A stretch of DNA of 40,934 nt from Pseudobutyrivibrio sp. GTDB taxonomy: Bacteria > Bacillota > Clostridia > Lachnospirales > Lachnospiraceae. Position numbers and translations under genes: made by a program. The DNA is taken from positions 1 to 40,934 of the forward strand of contig NZ_SVEV01000031.1 of assembly GCF_015057185.1 (NCBI RefSeq), given 5' to 3'. The notes below the pieces were generated by a model. It worked only from the letters and a program-made list of their open reading frames with translations. It was not told where the DNA came from and did not search any database. Shown piece after piece: positions 25,819 through 34,680 of this stretch (position 1 is the first letter of the stretch; each line of letters opens with the position of its first letter).

Positions 25819-26241
25819 CTAAACCTCTAAATTTGATGGGCCAAAGCCTAGAGGAAGTAATTCCTCTAGCTTCATGACCTTTTCCTCGCCTGGAACATCC
25901 GTGCCTAAAATAACATCGAAGGTTTTAGGATCACAAAATTCCATCAAAACCTGTCTGCAAACACCACAAGGCGCACAGATAGGTAACTTTTCTGTAGAAT
26001 CAAAGCCTCCAACAACTGCGATTGCTGAAAACTCTTTATACCCCTCACTTACAGCCTTAAAAATAGCTGTACGTTCTGCACAATTGCTTGGTGTATATCC
26101 AGCATTTTCCACATTACAGCCAGTATAAACCTTGCCGTCTTTTGTAAGAAGTGCAGCACCAACCTTGTGCTTTGAATATGGTGTATAAGCAAACTTGCGT
26201 GCTTCTAATGCCATTTGTATTAATTCTTCATAGGTAACCAT
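25819..26241 (-). CDS. cdd: Cytidine deaminase
   Basis: Converts (deoxy)cytidine to (deoxy)uridine. 140 residues, the usual size of the small homotetrameric type. Zinc ligands and the catalytic glutamate are intact: C54-A-E56 in SNCAERTAIFKA, and C92 and C95 in APCGVCRQVLMEF. Substrate-binding NVENAGY precedes them. The ribosome site AGGAGG overlaps the stop region of the upstream permease, showing tight coupling. The C-terminus carries LLPLGFGPSNLEV, as in other family members. Confidence 0.95.
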   Translation of the reverse strand: MVTYEELIQMALEARKFAYTPYSKHKVGAALLTKDGKVYTGCNVENAGYTPSNCAERTAIFKAVSEGYKEFSAIAVVGGFDSTEKLPICAPCGVCRQVLMEFCDPKTFDVILGTDVPGEEKVMKLEELLPLGFGPSNLEV

Positions 26242-26253
26242 TAAGTAAGCCTC

Positions 26254-27186
26254 CTAACGAGATTTGATGTATGGCTTACCATTTGCTGCTGGTGCATTAG
26301 CTCGTCCAACAAATGCAATAAGAGCAATGATTGTAACCACATAAGGAATCATTGAAATAATATTTGGTGATACATAGTTTCCCTGACCAACAAGCGCCTT
26401 GATACCATTACATACACCAAAGATTAAACATCCCTTTAAAGCGCCCTCTGGAGAGAACTTACCAAAGATAACTGCTGCAATAGCAATGAAACCTTGTCCA
26501 ACGATAACTGTAGGTCTGAACTGTGAAACAGTTGCAAGTGTAACAAAAGCTCCGCCTAAACCTGCTAAAAATCCTGAAAGGATAACGCAAATGTAACGAA
26601 CTTTGTATACATCAATACCAAGTGACTCGCAAGCCTCTGGATGCTCGCCGCACGCTCTTAAATGAGCACCAAACTTTGTCTTATAGAATACGAACCAGCA
26701 AACCCATGCAACAACGAATACTAGGTATGCCATTGAATATACATTAAGAACATTGCTACCAAAGCTACCTGTTTCAAAAATTCCGTTGAAGATTTTTGGA
26801 AGCTTTGCTGATGAATCGATTGCAGGTGTATCTGAAGAATTGTAAAGAATTCTGCAGAGGAATACTGCAATACCAGGTCCAATAAAGTTAATTGCTGTAC
26901 CAGCGATTGTCTGGTCTGCATGTAAAGAAACACAAACTATAGCATGGATAAGTCCAAATAAGGCTCCGGCCAATCCACCGCACAAGAATGCAAGTAAACC
27001 ATTTCCAGTAGTAAGCGCTGTAATAGCACCTGTAACTGCACCGATTGTCATCATACCCTCGATACCGATATTTACAACACCACAACGCTCAGAGAAACAT
27101 GAGCCAAGAGCTGCAAATAAAAGTGGAGGTGTAGCAATCAATGCTGCATTTATTAATAATCCTAAATTCGAAATAATTGTATCCAT
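26254..27186 (-). CDS. Nucleoside ABC transporter permease, NupQ/YufQ-like
   Basis: 310 residues and about nine membrane helices; a BMP/ribose-type permease. Landmarks are ERCGVVNIGIEGMMTIGAVTG near the N-terminus and LRACGEHPEACESLGIDVYK, the cytoplasmic coupling region. The frame can start at a GTG at 27189 overlapping the stop of the previous gene. The ATG at 27186 is better placed after AGGAGG. With the other permease, the ATPase and the BMP lipoprotein it matches the nucleoside importer known from B. subtilis as NupNOPQ. Confidence 0.88.
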   Translation of the reverse strand: MDTIISNLGLLINAALIATPPLLFAALGSCFSERCGVVNIGIEGMMTIGAVTGAITALTTGNGLLAFLCGGLAGALFGLIHAIVCVSLHADQTIAGTAINFIGPGIAVFLCRILYNSSDTPAIDSSAKLPKIFNGIFETGSFGSNVLNVYSMAYLVFVVAWVCWFVFYKTKFGAHLRACGEHPEACESLGIDVYKVRYICVILSGFLAGLGGAFVTLATVSQFRPTVIVGQGFIAIAAVIFGKFSPEGALKGCLIFGVCNGIKALVGQGNYVSPNIISMIPYVVTIIALIAFVGRANAPAANGKPYIKSR

Positions 27187-27188
27187 CA

Positions 27189-28226
27189 CTATGCCTCCTT
27201 CTTTTTACCAATGCTTAAGAATAGTGCCTTGAAAACATGAGCAATAGCAATAAAGATAACTACGCAACCCATGATAATATTGATAATTTCTGAAGGGGCA
27301 TGAACCATTGTAAGCTTTGTTCCGCCGTACTTCATTGCACCGTAGAAAATACCTGCAAAAATAACACCAAGTGGATTAGATGAACCAATAAGTGCAACTG
27401 TGATTCCTTCGAAACCGTATCCTTCCTGGCTAGCAAACTGAGCAAGACGTCCGCCCATACCCATTACCTGAACAGCACCACCAATACCAGCTAAAGCGCC
27501 AGAAATTGCAAGGGCTGTAAGGATAGACTTTCCTGAGTCAATACCTGCATACTCAGCAGAGAACTTGTTGAAACCAACAGCCTTAAGCTTATAACCAAGT
27601 GTTGTCTTTTCAATAACAATCCAAGTAATTACTGCAAGTATAACTGCTATAACAATAGCATAGTTAAAATCGCCACTTTCAATTCTAGCTGACTCTAATA
27701 AATCCTTTGTAGCCTCACCGCCACCCTCTCTCTTTAAGAAGGTAGTGTTTACCATGTAGTTTGAAAGGTAATATGCGATCCAGTTGAACATGATGAAGGA
27801 AAGAACTTCGTGAATACCACGCTTTACCTTCATTACACCACAAACAAGTGACCAGAAAGCTCCAGCAGCAGCTGCTGCAATAATACAAAGAGGAATGTGG
27901 ATAATAGCTGGAACATCTACAAAAATACCAACAATAGTAGCTGCAAGTGTTCCAACAACAAACTGTCCTTCAGCACCGATATTGAATACACCAGTACGGA
28001 ATGAGAATGCTACAGAAAGACCTGTAAGCATTACTGGGCTGGCGTATGCAAGTGTTGTCATAATATTCTTTGGCTTGCTGATTACACTGTCGATAATCTT
28101 TGCGTAAGCCTCCATTGGGCTAACCCCTGCTATTACAAGGAAAATAGCACCAATTAAAAATCCGATAATAATTGCAATTACTGTATAAAGGAAATTGCTA
28201 TGTAAAATACTGGTTTTCTTATTCAT
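27189..28226 (-). CDS. Nucleoside ABC transporter permease, NupP/YufP-like
   Basis: 345 residues with about nine to ten membrane helices. Contains AFSFRTGVFNIGAEGQFVVG, the hallmark permease motif of this class, and LKAVGFNKFSAEYAGIDSGK. Its start overlaps the end of the ATPase gene by 8 bases and its stop touches the start of the second permease, so the three are translationally coupled. It forms the channel as a heterodimer with the NupQ-like protein (family knowledge). Confidence 0.88.
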   Translation of the reverse strand: MNKKTSILHSNFLYTVIAIIIGFLIGAIFLVIAGVSPMEAYAKIIDSVISKPKNIMTTLAYASPVMLTGLSVAFSFRTGVFNIGAEGQFVVGTLAATIVGIFVDVPAIIHIPLCIIAAAAAGAFWSLVCGVMKVKRGIHEVLSFIMFNWIAYYLSNYMVNTTFLKREGGGEATKDLLESARIESGDFNYAIVIAVILAVITWIVIEKTTLGYKLKAVGFNKFSAEYAGIDSGKSILTALAISGALAGIGGAVQVMGMGGRLAQFASQEGYGFEGITVALIGSSNPLGVIFAGIFYGAMKYGGTKLTMVHAPSEIINIIMGCVVIFIAIAHVFKALFLSIGKKKEA

Positions 28227-29763
28227 GGTTCTTACCTCCTGCCATCAAGAAGCCCAGCTCTTTTTCATTAGCATCTTTACCTGAAACGCTTCCTGTAATT
28301 TGACCATCAAATATAACTTCGATACGATCTGACAAGCTCATAATTTCATCAAGCTCGAATGAAACAAGAAGAACTGCTCTACCTTTGTTTCTCTGCTCAA
28401 CAATATATTTATGTACGAACTCAATCGCACCTACATCAAGACCACGTGTTGGGTTAACGGCAATAAGTAACTGCTTATCATTTTTAACCTCACGAGCGAT
28501 GATAACCTTTTGCTGATTACCACCTGAAAGAGTCTTTGCTGGACGGTTTTCGCAATGTGGTGGTCTGATATCAAACTTTTCAATAAGCTCTTCTGCATTG
28601 TCAGCAATTGCCTTTTTATCAAGGAAGCCCTTCTTTGAATAAGGAGCCTCATTGAAATGCTGTAAAATAAGGTTGTCCGCTACAGAAAAATCAAGAACCA
28701 ATCCATGCTTTTGTCTATCAGCTGGGATTGAAGAAACACCTGCATTAAATGTATCCTTTGGTGTTTTGTTGAAGATATCTACTTCATTAATAGTGATATC
28801 TCCACTCTCAGCCTTTTTAAGTCCTGTAAGGATCTCTACTAACTCAGTCTGTCCGTTTCCATCAACACCGGCCAAACCTACGATTTCGCCTTCGTGAACA
28901 TCAAGGCTAAGTCCCTTAAGGATATCTACACCACGGTAATCCTTTGCTTTAAGATTCTTTACAGAAAGCGCTACCTTTCCAGGCTCCTGCTCTTTCTTCT
29001 CAACCTTAAAGTTTACATTTCTACCTACCATCATGGCTGCGAGATCATTCTCTGTAACCTCTCCAACCTTAACAGTATCAATATATTTACCTAAACGAAT
29101 AATAGTACAATTATCTGCACAAGCCTTGATTTCTTTAAGCTTATGAGTAATAAGAATAATGCTCTTTCCATCAGCTGTAAGATTTCTGATGATTTCCATA
29201 AGCTCATCAATCTCCTGAGGAGTAAGAGAGGCCGTTGGCTCATCGAGAATAAGAGTATCTGCACCTCTGTATAAAACCTTGAGGATTTCTACTCTCTGCT
29301 GCATACCAACTGAAATATCTTCGATTTTGGCATCTGGATCAACTGCCATTCCATATTTCTCAGAAATTTCAAGAACCTTTTTTCTTGCAAGCTTTTTATC
29401 TACAACAATACCCTTGCGAGGCTCAACTCCCAAGATAATATTTTCTGTAACTGTAAATGGCTGAATCAACATGAAATGCTGGTGTACCATACCAATTCCA
29501 AGCTCAATTGCATGCTTAGGACTGTGAATGTCAGTTACTTTTCCGTTAATTGCTATTGTTCCCTCTGTAGGCTTGTAAAGGCCGTAAAGAACATTCATAA
29601 GTGTACTTTTTCCGGCACCGTTTTCGCCTAAGATGGCATGTACCTCACCCTTATGCACCTTCAAGTTGATGTGATCATTAGCTGTAAAGTTGCCAAATCG
29701 TTTAACGATTTCTTTCATTTCGACAACTACAGTGTTTGGATCCATGTGGCTCATCTTTTCCAA
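28219..29763 (-). CDS. Nucleoside ABC transporter ATP-binding protein, NupO/YufO-like
   Basis: 514 residues with two fused ABC domains. The first is complete: Walker A GENGAGKST, signature ISVGMQQRVEIL, Walker B LILDEPTASL. The second is degenerate at Walker A (GVDGNGQTEL) and has LIAVNPTRGLD at Walker B, but keeps the signature LSGGNQQKVI; this asymmetry is normal in the RbsA-like class. The start is a TTG at 29763, 8 bases after GGGAGG; the next in-frame ATG (29754) is less well spaced. It begins 26 bases after yjjW, which places the glycyl-radical enzyme genes inside the transporter operon. Confidence 0.9.
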   Translation of the reverse strand: MEKMSHMDPNTVVVEMKEIVKRFGNFTANDHINLKVHKGEVHAILGENGAGKSTLMNVLYGLYKPTEGTIAINGKVTDIHSPKHAIELGIGMVHQHFMLIQPFTVTENIILGVEPRKGIVVDKKLARKKVLEISEKYGMAVDPDAKIEDISVGMQQRVEILKVLYRGADTLILDEPTASLTPQEIDELMEIIRNLTADGKSIILITHKLKEIKACADNCTIIRLGKYIDTVKVGEVTENDLAAMMVGRNVNFKVEKKEQEPGKVALSVKNLKAKDYRGVDILKGLSLDVHEGEIVGLAGVDGNGQTELVEILTGLKKAESGDITINEVDIFNKTPKDTFNAGVSSIPADRQKHGLVLDFSVADNLILQHFNEAPYSKKGFLDKKAIADNAEELIEKFDIRPPHCENRPAKTLSGGNQQKVIIAREVKNDKQLLIAVNPTRGLDVGAIEFVHKYIVEQRNKGRAVLLVSFELDEIMSLSDRIEVIFDGQITGSVSGKDANEKELGFLMAGGKNHE

Positions 29764-29788
29764 TCTTTGTACCTCCCTTGATTTAGAT

Positions 29789-30628
29789 TTAGATGATTAT
29801 TATTTCCTCAAAACCCATATCCGAAAGAATATTCTTTAATTTTTCTAGCTCTTCTTTGGTAGGCACTCTCATGCTAGAATATTCTTTTCTCACTCCCATT
29901 GGTCTATAAGCTATGATTTTAATGCGAAATGGATTTATTCTATATAATGGGATTAGAAATTCTCCCATAGCTTTAAGGTTTTTAATAGGATCGTATAAGT
30001 CCGGAGCTATCACAGCCCGCACTTCACACAATTTACTATTTTCTCCTAAATACTGTGCATTTTCAAGTATTTTATAATTATCCGCACCAGTGACGTTTCT
30101 GTGGTCTTCATTAAAGAAAGCCTTGATATCAAGCATCACTCCGTCGGAGACTGCAAGTAACTCAGGATACTCTCTAAAATCTATTGTACCATTACTGTCA
30201 ATTAATGTCCCAAGATTTTCTTTTTTCGCTAATATAAATAATTCTTTTATAAAATCCGGTTGGAGCATACATTCACCGCCAGATACTGTAATGCCCCTAA
30301 TAAAAGGAATTTGTTTTTTAACAACTGACATTACCTCTTCTGCAGTCATATATTTGCTCTTTGGTGTACTGTCGTTTGGACAAACCTTTATACAAGTATC
30401 ACAAGAAATACATTTAGACGCATCAAAAGACACCTTCCCTTCTTCAAAGGAAAGTGCCTTTTCAGGACAGTGCTCTACACACACGCCACAGTTAATACAC
30501 TGTTTTCTTGTTTCTGGATTGTGGCAATATTTGCAATTAATATTGCAGCCTTGTAAAAAGATAGCCGTTCGGTTTCCCGGTCCATCAACCGAACTAAAAG
30601 GAATTATTTTTGTAACAATCCCCTGCAT
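29789..30628 (-). CDS. yjjW: Glycyl-radical enzyme activase, YjjW family
   Basis: A radical-SAM enzyme of 279 residues that installs the glycyl radical on its partner YjjI. The SAM-cluster motif C-x3-C-x2-C is seen in QGCNINCKYCHNPE, followed by two ferredoxin-like clusters (CINCGVCVEHCP and CISCDTCIKVCP) typical of activases of this type. TVSGGECMLQPDF is the SAM-binding GGE region. It starts one base after the stop codon of yjjI. Assignment to YjjW rests on sequence plan and the adjacent partner. Confidence 0.88.
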   Translation of the reverse strand: MQGIVTKIIPFSSVDGPGNRTAIFLQGCNINCKYCHNPETRKQCINCGVCVEHCPEKALSFEEGKVSFDASKCISCDTCIKVCPNDSTPKSKYMTAEEVMSVVKKQIPFIRGITVSGGECMLQPDFIKELFILAKKENLGTLIDSNGTIDFREYPELLAVSDGVMLDIKAFFNEDHRNVTGADNYKILENAQYLGENSKLCEVRAVIAPDLYDPIKNLKAMGEFLIPLYRINPFRIKIIAYRPMGVRKEYSSMRVPTKEELEKLKNILSDMGFEEIIII

Positions 30629-30629
30629 T

Positions 30630-32180
30630 TTATCTAACCTTTCTTTCTAAGATATGGCCATTCTTCGCAGCCCCAAGTCCAAGAGCAGTAGTATCTTGAA
30701 TAACATTGTTTCCTGCATCAAGCTTTTCCATTTCAGAACGCTTAACAAGATAACCTGTTACTCTGATAACATCACTGTTACTTGAATAGAAAGACATGTA
30801 ACGAAGATCTTTTACAAATGCTCCTTTTATAATATCCATTACATACTCTGGATTTCTGTGAACAGTTACGTCAATAGGGAATATGTCTCCTGTTCCAGAT
30901 GGGAAATACTTATGGAACTTTGAAAGTACATTAAGCTGGTCTATAAGCTCCTCTGGTTCTTCTCCAATTGGAATACGTGTACCAGGTGTAACACCTATAT
31001 CCTCTGCCAAACCTACCTGTGCATGAAGTAAGAAATGGCCATCTGTACCTTCGCAATATTTATTAGTATGAGACTGATTGAATTTATCAATAATCTCCAT
31101 AATTTCAACGCCCAACTGATTTGCTTCTTCGTCACTACCATAACGACCAGTTTTACCAGCCTTTCCCATAAAGTAGTTAACAGCATCAGCCATGCCAACT
31201 AAGCCAAACATTGCAGTGAATTTCTCACGCTGAATAAAGCCTTCTCGTGCAAGGAAATTGTTCTCAAAGAAGCCACTTTCCTCTACCTCGAATTTTATTC
31301 TGGCATCCATATATTTTGCCATTACGTCCATAACATATGGCAACTGTTTTTCTTTGAAATCTTCGATTGATGAAGAACGTTTTGCTATGTTACCAAGAAT
31401 CAAACGGCAAAGTGTATATGAACCGCCACCTAAATTTAAACCATTGTAGCAGCTTGCGATAACGTAATTATTGCCCTTGAATTCCTTAGCAAACATCTTG
31501 TGATTTGCAAAGCTTGGCTTAGCAGACACAAGAGCACATTCTACAGCTTCTTTTAAATATTCATCTGAGCTAACGCCCTCTTCGTATTTAAGTGAAAGGT
31601 TTGGAACTGCATCCTCTAAAACCTTCTCCGCCTCAAAAATATAATGTGCTGTCTTTGATGGTTTTGGTCCAATATCTGCATGCGCAAATGAATCCAAAAC
31701 TGTTCTGTCTACATTTAATAAGAATAGCTTGATTAACTTTGCAGCTGTAGCTTCATCAACAGTGTCGATGAATGGCTCCAATAAATCATCAAGCTGTCCT
31801 AAATATACTGGATAGTTTGTGACACTAGGCACATGTTTATAGAAGATTAAAAGAGTGTTTAATGCTTCATATAAATCTGTAGGAGGTTCCAAATTCAAAT
31901 ACTTGCAGCCTTCCTTCATGAGCTTCTGATAATCTGGTGCAATATATCTAGGTCTAAGTGGAGCATGTCCCTCACTTAAATCACAAATGCATCTGTCCTC
32001 CTGAGGACAATTCAATAGCTCATCAAGTCCAGGAACTTCGTCTAGAACTTCCAATAAGGAATCTGCCTTGTTTGCAAGACATGTAACCTTTTGTTCATGT
32101 GTAAGAGTTGCACTCTTAATAATATCTAAAATTTCTTCACGAGTCTTTTCAACTCTTTCATTAGAAATCGGTCTAATCAT
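30630..32180 (-). CDS. yjjI: Glycyl-radical enzyme of unknown function, YjjI family
   Basis: 516 residues from the ATG at 32180, the same length as I recall for E. coli YjjI. That ATG follows AAGGAGG; the frame is open 25 codons further up, but through a hairpin. The glycyl-radical motif is RVTGY, with the radical glycine at about 476, 40 residues from the end. A candidate active-site cysteine is C244 in IASCYNGLNLGGGSYTLC. No BMC encapsulation signal was seen. The reaction catalysed by YjjI is not established as far as I know. It sits between the nucleoside-binding lipoprotein gene and yjjW, inside the transporter operon. It needs anaerobic conditions to carry a stable radical. Confidence 0.88.
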   Translation of the reverse strand: MIRPISNERVEKTREEILDIIKSATLTHEQKVTCLANKADSLLEVLDEVPGLDELLNCPQEDRCICDLSEGHAPLRPRYIAPDYQKLMKEGCKYLNLEPPTDLYEALNTLLIFYKHVPSVTNYPVYLGQLDDLLEPFIDTVDEATAAKLIKLFLLNVDRTVLDSFAHADIGPKPSKTAHYIFEAEKVLEDAVPNLSLKYEEGVSSDEYLKEAVECALVSAKPSFANHKMFAKEFKGNNYVIASCYNGLNLGGGSYTLCRLILGNIAKRSSSIEDFKEKQLPYVMDVMAKYMDARIKFEVEESGFFENNFLAREGFIQREKFTAMFGLVGMADAVNYFMGKAGKTGRYGSDEEANQLGVEIMEIIDKFNQSHTNKYCEGTDGHFLLHAQVGLAEDIGVTPGTRIPIGEEPEELIDQLNVLSKFHKYFPSGTGDIFPIDVTVHRNPEYVMDIIKGAFVKDLRYMSFYSSNSDVIRVTGYLVKRSEMEKLDAGNNVIQDTTALGLGAAKNGHILERKVR

Positions 32181-32199
32181 GATTTCTCCTCCTTGATTA

Positions 32200-32235
32200 A
32201 GAATACCGAACCAGGAAGCCCTGATTCGGTATTCT
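32200..32235 (-). promoter_or_regulatory. Intercistronic hairpin between bmpA-type gene and yjjI
   Basis: AGAATACCGAA (32200-32210) pairs perfectly with TTCGGTATTCT (32225-32235), with CAGG/CCTG inside. There is no U-tract on either side and the yjjI ribosome site follows at once. This resembles a stabilising or processing hairpin that would let the binding protein be made in excess over the rest of the operon. Confidence 0.65.
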
Positions 32236-32282
32236 AGTATAGTGGCCTTTGTCACTTAATATTTAAATTGTGTGTATAAAGA

Positions 32283-33368
32283 TTAGTCTAATTCGTAAAC
32301 ATCGCCATACTGTGCTTCGAACTCTTCCTGTGTTGCAGGAACAACGATTTCTCCGCTAATGATCTTTGTCTTAACTTCTTCAACTGCTGCCTTAACATCA
32401 TCTGAAAGAAGGTCCTGTGTAGGAGCGATATCAACACCGCCTGCTGCAAGATCATATACCTTGTTTCCACCTTCGATTGTGCCATCTAATAAGTTAGAAA
32501 CTGTGTCATAAACTGAAACGTCAACTGACTTCATAGCTGATGTAAGAACTGAATCTGGAGCAAGGTAAGCCTGATCCTGGTCAACACCGATAGCGTATAC
32601 GCCATCGCCTGCTTCGTTACAAGCCTCGATAACACCGATACCAGTAGCACCAGCTGCCTGGAAGATGATGTCAGCGCCGTTTGTAATCATTGTGTTAGCT
32701 GATGTCTTACCAACTGCTGAATCAGAGAATGTGTTAGCATTGATCTGCTGAACCTTGCAATCTGGGTTAGCATCAAGAACACCTGCTACATAACCGTAAC
32801 CAAATCCGTGCATTGTCTCTGAAGCCATACCAAGAACAAGACCTACGTTGTTCTTCTGTGTTGTAAGACCTGCTACATAACCAACAAGGTAAGATGACTG
32901 CTCAGCCTTGAATGTAAGGCATGTTACATTGTCAAGATCTGCATTTGTTGAGTCATCAATAATAGCAAATTTAACGTCTGGGTTAGCCTCTGCAGCCTCT
33001 CTTGTAGCGTCTGCGAGCATGTAACCTACACAAATAATTAAGTCATAGTCTTCATCGATGAAACTTTCGATGTTTGCATTGTAATCAGCGTCTGTAGCTG
33101 ACTCAAGGTAGTTAACTGTAACCCCGAAATCCTGCTGAGCCTTCTGAAGTCCCTTCCAAGCTGACTGGTTGAATGACTGGTCATTAACACCACCAACGTC
33201 TGTTACAAGACCAATCTTGATTTCTGAGTTATCCTCTCCCTCAGATGTTGTTGTGCCAGTTGATTCTGAACCTGAGTTGCTAGCTGAATCGCTTGATGAG
33301 CTGCCACAAGCGATCATTGATACTGCCATAGCAGCGCATAGAAGTACTGATAATAACTTCTTTTTCAT
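32283..33368 (-). CDS. BMP-family nucleoside-binding lipoprotein (NupN/YufN-like)
   Basis: 361 residues. A lipoprotein signal peptide ends in SMIAC with the lipidated cysteine at 21, followed by a Ser/Gly-rich tether. The mature part is a BMP-family binding protein: IGLVTDVGGVNDQSFNQSAW at the N-terminal lobe, then VGYVAGLTTQKNNVGLVLG and QAAGATGIGVIEACNEAGDG. Proteins of this family bind purine nucleosides outside the membrane and deliver them to the NupOPQ-type importer, encoded here 2.5 kb downstream. The start follows AGAAGGAG. It is the first gene of the operon. Strong expression is expected because a hairpin separates it from the rest. Confidence 0.92.
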   Translation of the reverse strand: MKKKLLSVLLCAAMAVSMIACGSSSSDSASNSGSESTGTTTSEGEDNSEIKIGLVTDVGGVNDQSFNQSAWKGLQKAQQDFGVTVNYLESATDADYNANIESFIDEDYDLIICVGYMLADATREAAEANPDVKFAIIDDSTNADLDNVTCLTFKAEQSSYLVGYVAGLTTQKNNVGLVLGMASETMHGFGYGYVAGVLDANPDCKVQQINANTFSDSAVGKTSANTMITNGADIIFQAAGATGIGVIEACNEAGDGVYAIGVDQDQAYLAPDSVLTSAMKSVDVSVYDTVSNLLDGTIEGGNKVYDLAAGGVDIAPTQDLLSDDVKAAVEEVKTKIISGEIVVPATQEEFEAQYGDVYELD

Positions 33369-33451
33369 AGATTTCTCCTTCTCTTATAACTTTGTTTATT
33401 GTTTATTTACAATAACAGCATAAATATATACTGTATCGCACAATTAAAAAA

Positions 33452-33546
33452 GGTCATATGTCCTCTTTCGATAAGATTCTACACCTTTTGAAACAAATTA
33501 AAAAGTATTTTGTCCGTTTTAAGGATGTCGAAAGAGACAAATGACC
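33452..33546 (-). terminator. Long-stem, large-loop terminator behind the HD-GYP gene
   Basis: Left arm 33452-33471 and right arm 33528-33546 pair over 18 positions with one mismatch and one bulge, around a 56-base loop. On the minus strand the stem is followed by six T (33446-33451). It starts 23 bases after the HD-GYP stop codon. The stem is longer and the loop far larger than in ordinary terminators. It also lies upstream of the nucleoside operon, where it could act as an operator-like repeat. Confidence 0.75.
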
Positions 33547-33568
33547 AACTATTCTATAATATTTAGTT

Positions 33569-34666
33569 TTAAATGCAGGCTCGAATATACAGGTCTGTTC
33601 TTTCTCTCAAATCAACAAAGCTGCCATCATCTAGCTTTACCAAAGGGCTAGACAATGCATTTTCCTGTATCATTGCTATAATCCCTCTGGAATTATCTGA
33701 TAAAAGTACGCCTGTGCCTATATAGGCATCTGCTATATTTTCCAAGAACACCTGGAGTACTCTTTGATCATATTTAGATTTATCTTGCCTTTGAAATTGC
33801 GCAATTACCTCAAAAGGACAAATGCCAGCTCTGTAACATCTATCAGCTGTCATTGCATCATAAACATCTGTAATTGCAACTATTTTGGAAAAATCATTAA
33901 TAAAATCTTTGGACAAACCATATGGATACCCTGTTCCATCATTACGCTCATGATGCTGCAGCGCCGCTAACTTAATTCGCCTGTCCATCGGTTCTCCAAC
34001 CAACATATTGTAACCCAGTAAAGGATGCTCAGCCATTCGACCAAACTCCTCTCCTGTTAACTTACCAGCTTTTGTAAGGATTTCTTGTGGAATCATAGCC
34101 TTGCCAATGTCATGGTACAAACCACACATTGTCAATACATCTAATTCATTTTCATCTTTGATTCCAAGCCACAGTCCACAAACCCTTGAAATTATAGCCA
34201 CGTTTACTGAATGTCTAAATGTGGATGCATCAATCTCTTGAATATTCAGCATCATTGCCATTATTCCAAGACCTGTTGAATGCTTGTCAAAAACAGACTT
34301 AAGATCATTAATCAATTCATCATCATTTAACGGTGTCTGTTTCGTCACAAAATCATCTATTATTTTTTCTAATTCACTGGTGCATTTATTGTATGCACGC
34401 TTGAATTCATGAAATTCTTCGCTATTTTGAATTCTCCAAGATTGAGTCTCACCAATGAACTCATCTGGCGCATCAAAATCATATTTATTAATAGCATCCT
34501 CTTCATCCTGAATGAACAGTTGAGAAATGCCATAATAAGTAAAATGAAGTAATTGCTGCGCAGTAACTGGCGTATCAGCCTCGGCAAGTACCTGACCTCT
34601 TGGGCTGACAATTCTTTCCGCCAGAATCATTCCTGGTTTAATTTCATCAATAGGAATACTTTTCAT
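33569..34666 (-). CDS. HD-GYP domain protein, probable c-di-GMP phosphodiesterase
   Basis: 365 residues, soluble. The N-terminal 130 residues form a helical region seen in many HD-GYP proteins. The catalytic domain (about 140-310) keeps the metal-site residues H152, HDIGK (185-189), H214 in AEHPLLGYNML, and HHERNDGTGYP (238-248), the complete GYP signature. ITDVYDAMTADRCYR follows. It should degrade c-di-GMP to pGpG or GMP. It starts 15 bases after the TPR gene and is the last gene of the fapA operon, followed by a strong hairpin. It is the second c-di-GMP phosphodiesterase in the window and belongs to an unrelated family from the first. Confidence 0.9.
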   Translation of the reverse strand: MKSIPIDEIKPGMILAERIVSPRGQVLAEADTPVTAQQLLHFTYYGISQLFIQDEEDAINKYDFDAPDEFIGETQSWRIQNSEEFHEFKRAYNKCTSELEKIIDDFVTKQTPLNDDELINDLKSVFDKHSTGLGIMAMMLNIQEIDASTFRHSVNVAIISRVCGLWLGIKDENELDVLTMCGLYHDIGKAMIPQEILTKAGKLTGEEFGRMAEHPLLGYNMLVGEPMDRRIKLAALQHHERNDGTGYPYGLSKDFINDFSKIVAITDVYDAMTADRCYRAGICPFEVIAQFQRQDKSKYDQRVLQVFLENIADAYIGTGVLLSDNSRGIIAMIQENALSSPLVKLDDGSFVDLRERTDLYIRACI

Positions 34667-34680
34667 TATAGTGTCCTCTA

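Noticed and set aside
30090-30650. 186-codon plus-strand frame antisense to yjjW
   Set aside because: The opposite strand encodes a complete radical-SAM activase with all cysteines; no ribosome site or family match on this strand.
32181-32255. N-terminal extension of YjjI by 25 codons
   Set aside because: It would be translated through the intercistronic hairpin; the ATG at 32180 follows AAGGAGG and gives the usual length.
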